Of a stretch of 32,581 nucleotides of DNA, positions 7,730 to 15,285 are shown one piece after another. The notes beneath the pieces are model-generated. The model made no database searches and was not told where the DNA came from. It saw only the letters and a list, made by a program, of their open reading frames with translations. Origin of the DNA: an uncultured Veillonellaceae bacterium (GTDB taxonomy: Bacteria > Bacillota > Negativicutes > Veillonellales > Megasphaeraceae); contig UREG01000014.1 of the NCBI GenBank assembly GCA_900546795.1, positions 1-32,581 of the forward strand. Reading direction: 5' to 3'. The position numbers and the translations under genes are program-made. The first letter of the stretch is position 1; every line of letters starts with the position of its first letter.

Positions 7730-9025
7730 ATGAGAGACGTTTGTATTGCCATATTGGGGCTGGGTACAGTCGGCCAGGGCGTATTGAAAGGATTGAAGGA
7801 GAATAGTGAGCTGATGCTGCATCAAACGGGCTGTGCTGTTCGCGTAAAAAAAATATTGCTTCGCAATCCTGAAAAATACAGCTATGTGGAATTGCCGGAA
7901 GGGGCAGAAGTCGTTACAGATTTCCAGCATATTCTTGACGATGAAGAAATTCAGATCGTTATTGAAGTGATGGGCGGCACGACGTTTGCTAAAGACTGTA
8001 TGGAACGCTCTATTTTGGCAGGCAAACATGTTGTCACGGCGAACAAGGACGTTATGGCGATGTGCGGGCAGCAGCTGATTCAGCTGGCGGAAGATCACGG
8101 TGTGGATTTCTTTTTTGAAGCCAGTGTTGCCGGAGGCATTCCGATTATCCGCCCCCTGTATAATTCTTTGTGGAGCAATCAGATCGAATCCATCGTAGGC
8201 ATTATGAACGGCACGACGAATTATATTTTGAGCCGAATGACAGCGGAAGGACTTTCCTTTGAAGAGGCGCTTCGGGGCGCTCAGGAAAAAGGCTATGCGG
8301 AAGCAGATCCGACTGCCGATGTAGAAGGGTACGATGCAGGACGAAAGATTGCGATTTTAGGTATGATGGGATTTCATACCGGACTGACCTTTGAAGACGT
8401 AACCGTAGAAGGGATCACGAAAATTACAGCCAAGGATATCAAAGAAGCGGCTGAGCTGGGCTTTGTCATTAAGCTGCTGGGTGTGGCGAAAGAAACGAAA
8501 AAAGGAATTTCATTAAATGTATATCCCTGCCTGCTGAGCAAGCATCATCCGCTGGCTGCAGTATCCGGCGCATACAACGCGGTATACGTGACAGGAAACT
8601 GTGTAGGCAGCGTAATGTTTTATGGACAGGGCGCAGGTTCTTTGCCGACCGCCAGCTCCGTGCTGGCCGATGTCATGCTGGCGGCGCACCATATTGAACG
8701 GGGAAAAACGGGACATAACCATTATTATTGGAAATCGTCGAGAACGATCTATTCGCCATTGAAGATCACTTCGCCGTATTATTTCCGAATCACTGTAGAC
8801 AATGCACCGGGGGTATTGGCGTCTATTGCCAGTGTGTTTGCAGAATACCGCATCAGCATTCGGTCCCTGATCCAGAGAGACGAATCGAAAGAAATGGCGG
8901 AAATTATCATCGTAACTGATGAAACGGAACATGGAAGCGCGCTGAAAGCTGCTAGCAATATAGAGAAACTGATCTGCGTGCGGAATATCGAAAATATGCT
9001 GCGGGTAATGGAGGCGGAAGAATGA
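7730..9025 (+). CDS. hom: Homoserine dehydrogenase
   Basis: NAD(P)-dependent reduction of aspartate semialdehyde to homoserine, the branch point to threonine and methionine, in the cytoplasm. The 431-residue protein has the N-terminal Rossmann motif ILGLGTVGQGV, the catalytic-domain segment with GIMNGTTNYILSRM and ADPTADVEGYDAGRKIAILG, and a C-terminal ACT domain (about 350-425, VDNAPGVLASIASVFAEYRI) that in this family gives threonine feedback inhibition. It overlaps thrB by 4 bases. Length and domain order are those of the Firmicutes monofunctional enzyme; no aspartokinase fusion is present. Confidence 0.97.
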   Translation: MRDVCIAILGLGTVGQGVLKGLKENSELMLHQTGCAVRVKKILLRNPEKYSYVELPEGAEVVTDFQHILDDEEIQIVIEVMGGTTFAKDCMERSILAGKHVVTANKDVMAMCGQQLIQLAEDHGVDFFFEASVAGGIPIIRPLYNSLWSNQIESIVGIMNGTTNYILSRMTAEGLSFEEALRGAQEKGYAEADPTADVEGYDAGRKIAILGMMGFHTGLTFEDVTVEGITKITAKDIKEAAELGFVIKLLGVAKETKKGISLNVYPCLLSKHHPLAAVSGAYNAVYVTGNCVGSVMFYGQGAGSLPTASSVLADVMLAAHHIERGKTGHNHYYWKSSRTIYSPLKITSPYYFRITVDNAPGVLASIASVFAEYRISIRSLIQRDESKEMAEIIIVTDETEHGSALKAASNIEKLICVRNIENMLRVMEAEE

Positions 9026-9942
9026 CGGAATATGATATTTGTGTCCGAGTACCGGCAACGTCCGCCAATTTAGGGCCTGGATTTGACGTGATGGGACTGG
9101 CGCTGTCTTTATATAATGAAATCTATTTTAAAAGAAACGATGGAACTTCGGAAATTAAAATAGAATGTTATGGCGCAGGCAGAGAAGATATTTCACTGGA
9201 TTTTGAGGACAATCTAATTGGAAAAATGATGAAGCAGGCAGCGGAAAAATCTGGGAAGTCTCTGCCGGGAGGGACCCTGACTCTGGTTAATTCCATACCG
9301 GTTTCCCGCGGCTTGGGAAGCAGCGCTGCGGCAATTGTCGGCGGTCTCGTGCTGGCAAACGAGCTTTTGGGCGCACCGCTGGCAGAGCAGGATATATTGG
9401 ATCTGGCTACAGCGGAAGAAGGCCATCCGGACAATGTGGTTCCTGCGTACTTAGGCGGGCTTTGCGTATCCGGGCGTTGCGGGGAACGCGTGTGGCATCA
9501 GAAAGTGGAAGTGCCGGAAAGTCTGTCGTTTGTAACCGTATCTCCCGACTGCAAGCTGTCGACCCATGAAGCCAGAAAAGTTTTGCCGGCTGCTATTTTG
9601 CATCAAGAAGCGGTGCAGAACGTCAGCAGGGCAGTCTTATTGCTGCTTTCGGTAATGCGAGGGCAGTATGAGTGGATTCAGGAAGCGTTTCAAGACAATC
9701 TGCATGTGCCGTATCGTATTGGCTTGATTCCGAAAGGGCAGGAAACGATAGATGCAGCTTTGCAGGCCGGCGCATTGGGAGCGACGATCAGCGGTTCCGG
9801 TTCCACGATGATTGCGGTAACAAACGGTAAGGAAGAGGCAGTCTTACAGGCTATGAAAGCGGCGATGGAAGAGAGCGGCTATGCGGTAGAAGGGCATATT
9901 CTTCATGTGCCGGCAAGCGGTGTTTTACTTGACAAACCTTAA
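9022..9942 (+). CDS. thrB: Homoserine kinase
   Basis: GHMP-family kinase that phosphorylates homoserine with ATP, feeding threonine synthase. It has 306 residues, the normal length. The N-terminal RVPATSANLGPGFDVMGLAL is the ThrB signature, GLGSSAAA (97-104) is the GHMP ATP-binding loop, and GATISGSGSTM near the C-terminus is motif 3. The start codon overlaps the hom stop. The tRNA-Pro promoter lies inside its last codons. Threonine synthase (thrC) is not in the window. Confidence 0.97.
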   Translation: MTEYDICVRVPATSANLGPGFDVMGLALSLYNEIYFKRNDGTSEIKIECYGAGREDISLDFEDNLIGKMMKQAAEKSGKSLPGGTLTLVNSIPVSRGLGSSAAAIVGGLVLANELLGAPLAEQDILDLATAEEGHPDNVVPAYLGGLCVSGRCGERVWHQKVEVPESLSFVTVSPDCKLSTHEARKVLPAAILHQEAVQNVSRAVLLLLSVMRGQYEWIQEAFQDNLHVPYRIGLIPKGQETIDAALQAGALGATISGSGSTMIAVTNGKEEAVLQAMKAAMEESGYAVEGHILHVPASGVLLDKP

Positions 9943-9957
9943 GAAAAAGGATATCAT
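9929..9957 (+). promoter_or_regulatory. Promoter of tRNA-Pro(GGG)
   Basis: A perfect -35 TTGACA (9929-9934), a 17-bp spacer and TATCAT (9952-9957) precede the tRNA 5' end at 9972. The -35 lies inside the end of thrB, so the tRNA is transcribed independently. Confidence 0.8.
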
Positions 9958-9971
9958 ACTATACATTGAAA

Positions 9972-10048
9972 CGGGACGTAGCTCAGTTTGGTAGAGCGCT
10001 ACCTTGGGGTGGTAGAGGTCGCAGGTTCAAATCCTGTCGTTCCGACCA
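9972..10048 (+). tRNA. tRNA-Pro, anticodon GGG
   Basis: A 77-nt cloverleaf with acceptor CGGGACG paired to CGTTCCG, discriminator A and encoded CCA. The anticodon stem CTACC/GGTAG encloses the loop TTGGGGT (10004-10010), so the anticodon is GGG (10006-10008) with G37 next to it. The T arm GCAGG-TTCAAAT-CCTGT is canonical. Confidence 0.97.
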
Positions 10049-10061
10049 ATAAGGGTTCATC

Positions 10062-10092
10062 AAGCTTCATCACATCGTGGTGGAGCTTTTTT
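10062..10092 (+). terminator. Terminator of tRNA-Pro
   Basis: A 12-bp stem with G-U pairs, AAGCTTCATCAC (10062-10073) with GTGGTGGAGCTT (10077-10088), has a 3-base loop and is followed by a T run. Confidence 0.88.
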
Positions 10093-10381
10093 ATTTGTTA
10101 TACTATATTTAAAGTATTATGTTAATTAGGCAAGAATGGCCAGATAAGGGAGCGGCCTATGATAAAGAGCTGAAAATCCAATAGTAGGGTATGATATAAA
10201 AAGAGCTCTGCAGATAAATAAGGATGCAGTGAAGAAAATGGTGATGACAGTGGCAGCCAAATAAAATAGGTTATGTGAAATTGGGGACTTTCATTTATAG
10301 CTCAGTTATATCTCGCAGATAGGGGGCATGATATCCGGATAGTCGATAAGTGGAAGAAAAAAGAGAATATTTTCAGAATAG
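10093..10381. other. Gene-free stretch between tRNA-Pro and groES
   Basis: About 290 bp without a supportable gene on either strand. All reading frames are broken by stops every few dozen codons. No tRNA, recognisable riboswitch or repeat array is seen. It could be decayed coding DNA or hold an unrecognised small RNA; nothing in it can be named. Confidence 0.5.
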
Positions 10382-10422
10382 AAGGTCAAAAAACAGAAAA
10401 AAGTCTTGATTTTTTTGACCTT
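10382..10422. repeat. 12-bp perfect inverted repeat upstream of and across the groE -35
   Basis: AAGGTCAAAAAA (10382-10393) and its exact complement TTTTTTGACCTT (10411-10422) are 17 bases apart. The right arm overlaps the groE promoter -35 and runs into a T-rich tract, so it can be read as a terminator or as an operator. Confidence 0.7.
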
Positions 10423-10434
10423 TTTATATATTAT
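10406..10434 (+). promoter_or_regulatory. groESL promoter
   Basis: TTGATT (10406-10411), a 17-bp spacer and TATTAT (10429-10434) place the transcription start near 10441, immediately before the CIRCE operator. Confidence 0.75.
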
Positions 10435-10445
10435 AGTAACTGTAG

Positions 10446-10472
10446 TTAGCACTCGAGAATAGTGAGTGCTAA
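10446..10472. promoter_or_regulatory. CIRCE operator (HrcA binding site)
   Basis: Perfect 9-bp arms TTAGCACTC (10446-10454) and GAGTGCTAA (10464-10472) with a 9-bp spacer match the CIRCE consensus exactly. HrcA repression of groESL, relieved on heat shock when GroEL is titrated, follows from established knowledge. hrcA is not in the window. Confidence 0.97.
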
Positions 10473-10518
10473 TAAAGAAAGTTGTATAACGGCTCTATAG
10501 AAAAAGGAGGAACCATAA

Positions 10519-10803
10519 ATGTTGAAACCATTGGGAGATCGCGTAGTGTTGCGCATCGTAGAAAAAGAAGAAAAGACGCAGAGCGGCATTTTCTTGCCGG
10601 ATACGGCAAAAGAAAAACCGCAGGAAGCTGAAGTAGTAGCTGTTGGCGGCGGCAAAGTCTTGGAAAATGGAACGAAAGTTCCGATGGAAGTAGTTGTTGG
10701 CGATAAAGTTATTTTCTCTAAATATGCCGGCACGGAAGTAAAAGTAGACGGACAGGAACTCCTTATTATCAGTGAAAGAGATATTCTGGCAGTTGTAAAA
10801 TAA
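10519..10803 (+). CDS. groES: Co-chaperonin GroES (Hsp10)
   Basis: The heptameric lid of the GroEL chamber. The 94-residue protein has the family layout: MLKPLGDRVVLRIVEKEEKT at the N-terminus, the mobile loop around KTQSGIFLPDTAKEKPQ, and the end EVKVDGQELLIISERDILAVV. The ribosome binding site AAAGGAGGAA lies just before the ATG. It is followed by groEL 31 bp downstream and controlled by the CIRCE element in its leader. Confidence 0.98.
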   Translation: MLKPLGDRVVLRIVEKEEKTQSGIFLPDTAKEKPQEAEVVAVGGGKVLENGTKVPMEVVVGDKVIFSKYAGTEVKVDGQELLIISERDILAVVK

Positions 10804-10834
10804 TTATATTAGGATATATTGGAGGTAAGATAAA

Positions 10835-12472
10835 ATGGCAAAGCAGGTATTGTTTAATGAAGAAGCTCGCCGGGCTCTTGGCCGTGGTGTAGATGCATTG
10901 GCAAATGCAGTAAAAGTAACGTTGGGACCTAAAGGCCGCAATGTGGTATTGGATAAAAAATTCGGTGCTCCGACAATTACCAACGACGGTGTAACAATCG
11001 CGCGGGATATTGAATTAGAAGATCCGTTTGAAAATATGGGGGCTCAGTTAGTAAAAGAAGTTGCTACGAAAACTAACGATGTTGCTGGTGATGGTACTAC
11101 GACGGCTACTCTTCTGGCACAGGCATTGATTCAGGAAGGTATGCGCAATGTAGCTGCAGGCGCTAATCCGATGATTTTGAAAAAAGGCATTGAAATGGCT
11201 GTGAATACGTTGGTAGGAGAAATCAAAGCCCGCGCTATTCAGGTTGCCGACAAAAAAGAAATTGCGCAGGTTGCTTCTGTATCCGCTGGCGATGAAGAAA
11301 TTGGCGGTTTGATCGCGGACGCTATGGAAAAAGTAGGTAAAGACGGCGTTATCACTGTAGAAGAATCCAAAGGCATGGGCACGAGCCTTTCTGTAGTAGA
11401 AGGCATGCAGTTTGACCGCGGATATATTTCTCCGTACATGGTAACGGATCCGGATAAAATGGAAGCAGTAATGAACGAGCCGTACATTTTGGTAACGGAT
11501 CGTAAAATCGGCGCAATCGCTGATTTGCTTCCGACCTTGGAAAAAGTAGTGCAGGCTGGCAAAGAACTTCTTATCATTGCAGAAGATGTAGAAGGCGAAG
11601 CATTGGCTACGTTGGTTGTAAATAAACTTCGCGGTACGTTCCGTGCGGTAGCTGTAAAAGCTCCTGGTTTTGGCGATCGCCGCAAAGCAATGCTCGAAGA
11701 TATTGCTATCCTTACGGGTGCTACTGTTATTTCCGAAGACTTAGGCCGTAAACTGGACAGCGTAACGCTGGAAGACTTGGGTACAGCTCGTCAGATCCGT
11801 GTAACGAAGGAAGAAACGACAATCGTAGAAGGCCGCGGCGATGCAGAAGCGATTAAACAGCGCGTTGCGCAGATCCGGGCACAGCTTGCAGAAACAACTT
11901 CTGAATTCGATCGCGATAAATTGCAGGAACGTTTGGCTAAAATGTCCGGCGGCGTAGCAGTTATCGAAGTAGGCGCAGCTACTGAAGTAGAATTGAAAGA
12001 TAAAAAACTCCGCATTGAAGATGCGCTGAACGCAACTCGTGCAGCTGTTGAAGAAGGTATTGTAGCCGGCGGCGGCACAACGTTCATCGACATTCTTCCG
12101 GCGCTTGATGCACTTGCTGCAGAAGGCGATGTAATGACGGGCATCAATATCGTAAAACGCGCTATTGAAGAACCAGTTCGCCAGATTGCTCTCAATGCAG
12201 GTTTGGAAGGTTCCGTTGTTGTAGAAAACGTAAAGAAAACGGATAAAGGTGTTGGTTTCAACGCATTGACGGAAGAATATGTAGATATGGTAAAAGCTGG
12301 GATCGTTGATCCGGCTAAAGTTACCCGTTCTGCTCTTCAGAATGCAGCCAGCATTGCAGCTTTGGTATTGACTACGGAAACAATCGTAGCCGATAAACCG
12401 GAAAAAGACGCAGCTCCGGCTGGTATGCCTGGCGGAATGCCTGGTATGGGCGGCATGGGCGGTATGATGTAA
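10835..12472 (+). CDS. groEL: Chaperonin GroEL (Hsp60)
   Basis: ATP-dependent folding chamber of 545 residues, full length. Visible hallmarks are TLGPKGRNVVLDKKFGAP, the ATP-site motif GDGTTTATLLAQ, the AAVEEGIVAGGG segment near the C-terminus and the Gly/Met-rich tail ending GMGGMGGMM. It is the second gene of the CIRCE-controlled bicistron and ends in a strong terminator. Codon use is markedly more biased to A/T-ending Gly, Ala and Val codons than in the flanking genes, as expected of a very highly expressed gene. Confidence 0.99.
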   Translation: MAKQVLFNEEARRALGRGVDALANAVKVTLGPKGRNVVLDKKFGAPTITNDGVTIARDIELEDPFENMGAQLVKEVATKTNDVAGDGTTTATLLAQALIQEGMRNVAAGANPMILKKGIEMAVNTLVGEIKARAIQVADKKEIAQVASVSAGDEEIGGLIADAMEKVGKDGVITVEESKGMGTSLSVVEGMQFDRGYISPYMVTDPDKMEAVMNEPYILVTDRKIGAIADLLPTLEKVVQAGKELLIIAEDVEGEALATLVVNKLRGTFRAVAVKAPGFGDRRKAMLEDIAILTGATVISEDLGRKLDSVTLEDLGTARQIRVTKEETTIVEGRGDAEAIKQRVAQIRAQLAETTSEFDRDKLQERLAKMSGGVAVIEVGAATEVELKDKKLRIEDALNATRAAVEEGIVAGGGTTFIDILPALDALAAEGDVMTGINIVKRAIEEPVRQIALNAGLEGSVVVENVKKTDKGVGFNALTEEYVDMVKAGIVDPAKVTRSALQNAASIAALVLTTETIVADKPEKDAAPAGMPGGMPGMGGMGGMM

Positions 12473-12492
12473 GCTGCCAAAATAATGTAAGT

Positions 12493-12523
12493 AAAAGAGG
12501 AGGCAATGATGTCTCCTCTTTTT
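12493..12523. terminator. groEL terminator (bidirectional)
   Basis: A 10-bp stem, AAAAGAGGAG (12493-12502) with CTCCTCTTTT (12513-12522), is followed by T's on the plus strand and also has a U-rich exit on the minus strand. It can therefore serve the convergent nitroreductase gene as well. Confidence 0.9.
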
Positions 12524-12597
12524 GTATGCTCGTGTATTTTTTTAGGTTAGGGAATGAACGGCTGCCGTCGTACGTATTGCCGATAGGTGAAGGCAGC

Positions 12598-13188
12598 CTA
12601 ACCGCGCCACTCAATGACATCAGAAATTTCTTTTCTGGGACGGGGCGAAGGTGACTCTGCTGGCCAGCCGAGCGCTAATGCAGCTAAAAGTATTCCCGGC
12701 TTTTGGAGCCAGTGCATAAGTTCGGGATAGGAAAAATATATATCGCATATCCATAGGCTGCCTAAGCCGTGTTCAGCAGCGGCAAGGCACATATTTTCGA
12801 TTGCGGCTCCTGCTGATTGGGCGTTGCATAGTTCAGAAACATGCGCATCTACGGAAAGAGGTTTTCCGATAGGGCTACCAATAGGATTGGTGATTAGAAT
12901 AATAACCGGGGCCTGTTTCATAATAGAGAGTGTATGCTTAGCGCCGGCTATATATGCTGCGCTTTCTGGAAGGAACGGCTGGGAAGTTTCACGGATAAGT
13001 CCCTCTGCCATTGCCTGCAGCAGGCTTTCTTTAGACGCTCCGGACACTACGGTGAAATGCCAGGGCTGGCGGTTTTTAGAAGATGGGGCGATTCGGCCTG
13101 CTTCCAGGATATCTGTAAGAACATGATGAGGGATTGGCTCGGCAGTATACGCACGGATACTCCTGCGGTCTTTGAACATTTTGTGCAT
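12598..13188 (-). CDS. Nitroreductase-family FMN oxidoreductase
   Basis: FMN-dependent NAD(P)H oxidoreductase of 196 residues. The N-terminal FKDRRSIRAYTAEPI contains the phosphate-binding RRSIR, and GRIAPSSKNRQPWHF is the central nitroreductase motif that contacts FMN. The GLGSLWICDI segment and LAALALGWPAE near the C-terminus complete the fold. The start at 13188 has GGAGG five bases upstream on the minus strand. It is transcribed in the same direction as the dehydrogenase pair, 81 bp beyond the end of that pair, with a hairpin between. The physiological acceptor cannot be told: these enzymes reduce quinones, flavins, enoates or nitro compounds. Confidence 0.92.
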   Translation of the reverse strand: MHKMFKDRRSIRAYTAEPIPHHVLTDILEAGRIAPSSKNRQPWHFTVVSGASKESLLQAMAEGLIRETSQPFLPESAAYIAGAKHTLSIMKQAPVIILITNPIGSPIGKPLSVDAHVSELCNAQSAGAAIENMCLAAAEHGLGSLWICDIYFSYPELMHWLQKPGILLAALALGWPAESPSPRPRKEISDVIEWRG

Positions 13189-13234
13189 GAAAACCTCCTA
13201 GTCATGGGGATAAGTAGAATCGTATATAGTAAAG

Positions 13235-13267
13235 AAGCGTGTCTGATATAGGTCAGGCACGCTTTTT
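13235..13267. terminator. Hairpin between the dehydrogenase pair and the nitroreductase
   Basis: A 12-bp stem with one G-U pair, AAGCGTGTCTGA (13235-13246) with TCAGGCACGCTT (13253-13264), lies just past the dehydrogenase stop. The longest T run is on the plus strand; on the minus strand the exit is TTCTTTA, so termination of the dehydrogenase operon may be partial. Confidence 0.7.
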
Positions 13268-13269
13268 GA

Positions 13270-14211
13270 TTAACATGTAGCCATAAATTCACGAATGATA
13301 TTGCAGGAATGGTGAAATTCCTGGGCTTCTTTTTCGGTGAGTGCATACTCTATGATCTGTTCAATACCCTGTCTGGAAAGCATGACAGGCACGGAAGCAA
13401 ATACATTATATTCGCCATATTCGCCGTTTAATAAAACGGAACAGGGGAGTATACGATGCTCGTTGTGAAATATTGCACGAATAATATCGGCTGCGGCTGA
13501 GCCAATACCGAACTCTGTAGATCCTTTGCCATCCTGTACGATGGAACCGCCTTCATGAACGGACTGCACCATTTTTTCCCGATCGAAAGAAGGATAGGAT
13601 TCCGGCTGCTCTCGCTGAAGCTGATCCAATGGCTTGCCGTTGATTTGTACATGGCTCCAGGGTGCCATAGAGGAATCTCCATGCTCTCCGAGCATGTAAG
13701 CGGTCAACGAGCGGTGAGAGATGGGAAATTGTTCGCTTAAAAGCCGGTGGAATCGGGCAGAATCCAAGGCAGTTCCTGTGCTTAAAATTTTATGTTTTGG
13801 ATATTGCAGTTCCCGTTGGATATATGCGGCAACCACATCTGCCGGATTAGAAATGCTTACAATAATGCCGCTGAATCCGGAAGCCTTGATGCAAGGAATG
13901 ATGTCTTCCAATACTTTTACAGTAATTGGCAGGGTATCCAAACGGGATTGCCAAGGTTCAGGCAGCGGACCGGCGGAAATAACGATGATATCGCAGTCGG
14001 TCATTTCTTCTGCTGCACAGGCATGAGCCACGACATGATGCGGCAGATAGGTTACGGCATCATTGATATCCATTGCCTGAGCGATTGCTTTTTCTTTGTC
14101 GATATCGGCCATATACAGTTCATCAGCCAACCCTTGGGTGGCCAAAGAGAAGGCCACGCGGGAACCCACATGGCCTGTACCGATGATACCGACTTTTTTT
14201 AGTTGTATCAT
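13270..14211 (-). CDS. LDH/MDH-superfamily NAD-dependent 2-hydroxyacid dehydrogenase (copy 1)
   Basis: L-lactate/malate dehydrogenase fold, 313 residues, interconverting a 2-hydroxyacid and its 2-oxoacid with NAD. Visible: VGIIGTGHVG (NAD loop), LYMADIDKE with the ribose-binding Asp, SNPADVV, LDSARF (catalytic Asp and Arg) and GEHGDSS with the catalytic His. In the specificity loop AGPLPEPWQSRL the residue aligned with LDH Gln102 or MDH Arg102 is Pro, so it is neither a standard lactate nor malate enzyme. The ATG at 14211 has AGGAG 8 bases upstream; a reading from 14232 would add seven residues. It lies 21 bp after a close paralog, so the pair is a tandem duplication in one operon. Confidence 0.88.
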   Translation of the reverse strand: MIQLKKVGIIGTGHVGSRVAFSLATQGLADELYMADIDKEKAIAQAMDINDAVTYLPHHVVAHACAAEEMTDCDIIVISAGPLPEPWQSRLDTLPITVKVLEDIIPCIKASGFSGIIVSISNPADVVAAYIQRELQYPKHKILSTGTALDSARFHRLLSEQFPISHRSLTAYMLGEHGDSSMAPWSHVQINGKPLDQLQREQPESYPSFDREKMVQSVHEGGSIVQDGKGSTEFGIGSAAADIIRAIFHNEHRILPCSVLLNGEYGEYNVFASVPVMLSRQGIEQIIEYALTEKEAQEFHHSCNIIREFMATC

Positions 14212-14232
14212 GGATATTCTCCTTTTGGGCAA

Positions 14233-15183
14233 TTACATTTCCAAAGCCCGTTTTGTATAATCGCGAATGATTTCATTGGAAGCGTGGAACTGCGCTTTTT
14301 CCTCGTCCGTCATTTCGATTTCGATGATTTGTTCGATACCGCCTGCATAGAGCATGACCGGTACGGAAGTAAATACATCTTCTTCACCGTACTCGCCTTC
14401 TAATAAGACGGAAGAAGGCATTACTTTATGTTCGTTATGGAAAATGGCCCGAATGATTTCGGCGCAGGTAGAAGCAATGCCGAATTCTGTGGAACCTTTG
14501 CCGCGATATACGATGTATCCGCCATCTTTGACGTCTTCTACCATTTTAGCCTGGTCAAATGTCGGATAGAGTTCCGGTTTTTCTTTCTGCAATTCTGCCA
14601 GCGGCTTGCCGCCGACTTTTACAAAGCTCCAAGGCACCATGCAGGCCCCGCCGTGCTCTCCCATTGCGAAAGCCTGGATAGAACGGCGATTTACGCCGAG
14701 TGTTTCGTTCAGCAAACGCAGGAGACGAGAGGAGTCAAGTCCAGTACCGGTACTGAGGATACGGTTTTTCGGCCAGTTTAATTTCTTTTGGATATAAGCG
14801 GCTACCACATCGGCCGGGTTAGAAATGCTGACAATGATACCGTTGAATCCAGATTTTTGGATTCGAGGCACTACGTCTTTTAATACCTCGATCGTTTTGG
14901 GCAGTGATGCCAGCCGCGATTCATTGACACCGGGAAGCGGGCCTGCGCAAAATACGATGATATCACAGTCGGTCATATCTTCTACGTCGCAGGAATGAGC
15001 GACAACATGATGCGGAAGATAGGTCACCGCATCGTTTACGTCCATGGCTTGGGCAAACGCTTTTGGTTTGTCGCAGTCTGCCATGTACAATTCATCGACT
15101 AACCCCTGCGTAGCTAATGAAAAGGCTACATGCGAACCTACATGGCCGCAGCCGATGATCCCTACTTTTCGTAATGTAAACAT
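14233..15183 (-). CDS. LDH/MDH-superfamily NAD-dependent 2-hydroxyacid dehydrogenase (copy 2)
   Basis: Paralog of the next gene, 316 residues and nearly colinear; most of the first 80 residues are identical. NAD loop VGIIGCGHVG, ADCD after strand 2, SNPADVV, LDSSR with catalytic Asp and Arg, and GEHGGACMVPW with the catalytic His are present, but the Asp that normally follows His-Gly (GEHGD) is Gly here. The specificity loop AGPLPGVNESRL again has Pro in the 102 position. It is first in the operon, after an extended -10 promoter. The two copies may have divided substrates, for example lactate versus branched 2-hydroxyacids; that is inference. Confidence 0.88.
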   Translation of the reverse strand: MFTLRKVGIIGCGHVGSHVAFSLATQGLVDELYMADCDKPKAFAQAMDVNDAVTYLPHHVVAHSCDVEDMTDCDIIVFCAGPLPGVNESRLASLPKTIEVLKDVVPRIQKSGFNGIIVSISNPADVVAAYIQKKLNWPKNRILSTGTGLDSSRLLRLLNETLGVNRRSIQAFAMGEHGGACMVPWSFVKVGGKPLAELQKEKPELYPTFDQAKMVEDVKDGGYIVYRGKGSTEFGIASTCAEIIRAIFHNEHKVMPSSVLLEGEYGEEDVFTSVPVMLYAGGIEQIIEIEMTDEEKAQFHASNEIIRDYTKRALEM

Positions 15184-15215
15184 AAAACATTCCCCCTTTA
15201 ACGTTCAATATCCTA

Positions 15216-15224
15216 ATTATAACA
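15216..15224 (-). promoter_or_regulatory. Extended -10 promoter of the dehydrogenase pair
   Basis: On the minus strand TGT directly precedes a perfect TATAAT (plus 15216-15221), about 30 bases before the first dehydrogenase start. No good -35 is seen. Confidence 0.6.
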
Positions 15225-15240
15225 CGTTTTTAAAGAAGAA

Positions 15241-15271
15241 AAAGCCATTTTTACAGAATAAAAATGGCTTT
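15241..15271 (-). terminator. Terminator of the GlcD-type oxidase gene
   Basis: An 11-bp stem AAAGCCATTTT/AAAATGGCTTT is followed on the minus strand by TTTCTTC. It lies 14 bases beyond the oxidase stop codon and separates it from the dehydrogenase pair. Confidence 0.82.
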
Positions 15272-15285
15272 CTTCAAAAAGATAA

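Noticed and set aside
12545..12603. Inverted GGCTGCC/GGCAGCC with flanking GGTTAG copies after the nitroreductase gene
   Set aside because: The repeat is interrupted by 8 bases on one side, has no clean T-run, and overlaps the end of the coding region. The nearby groEL terminator already explains termination in both directions.
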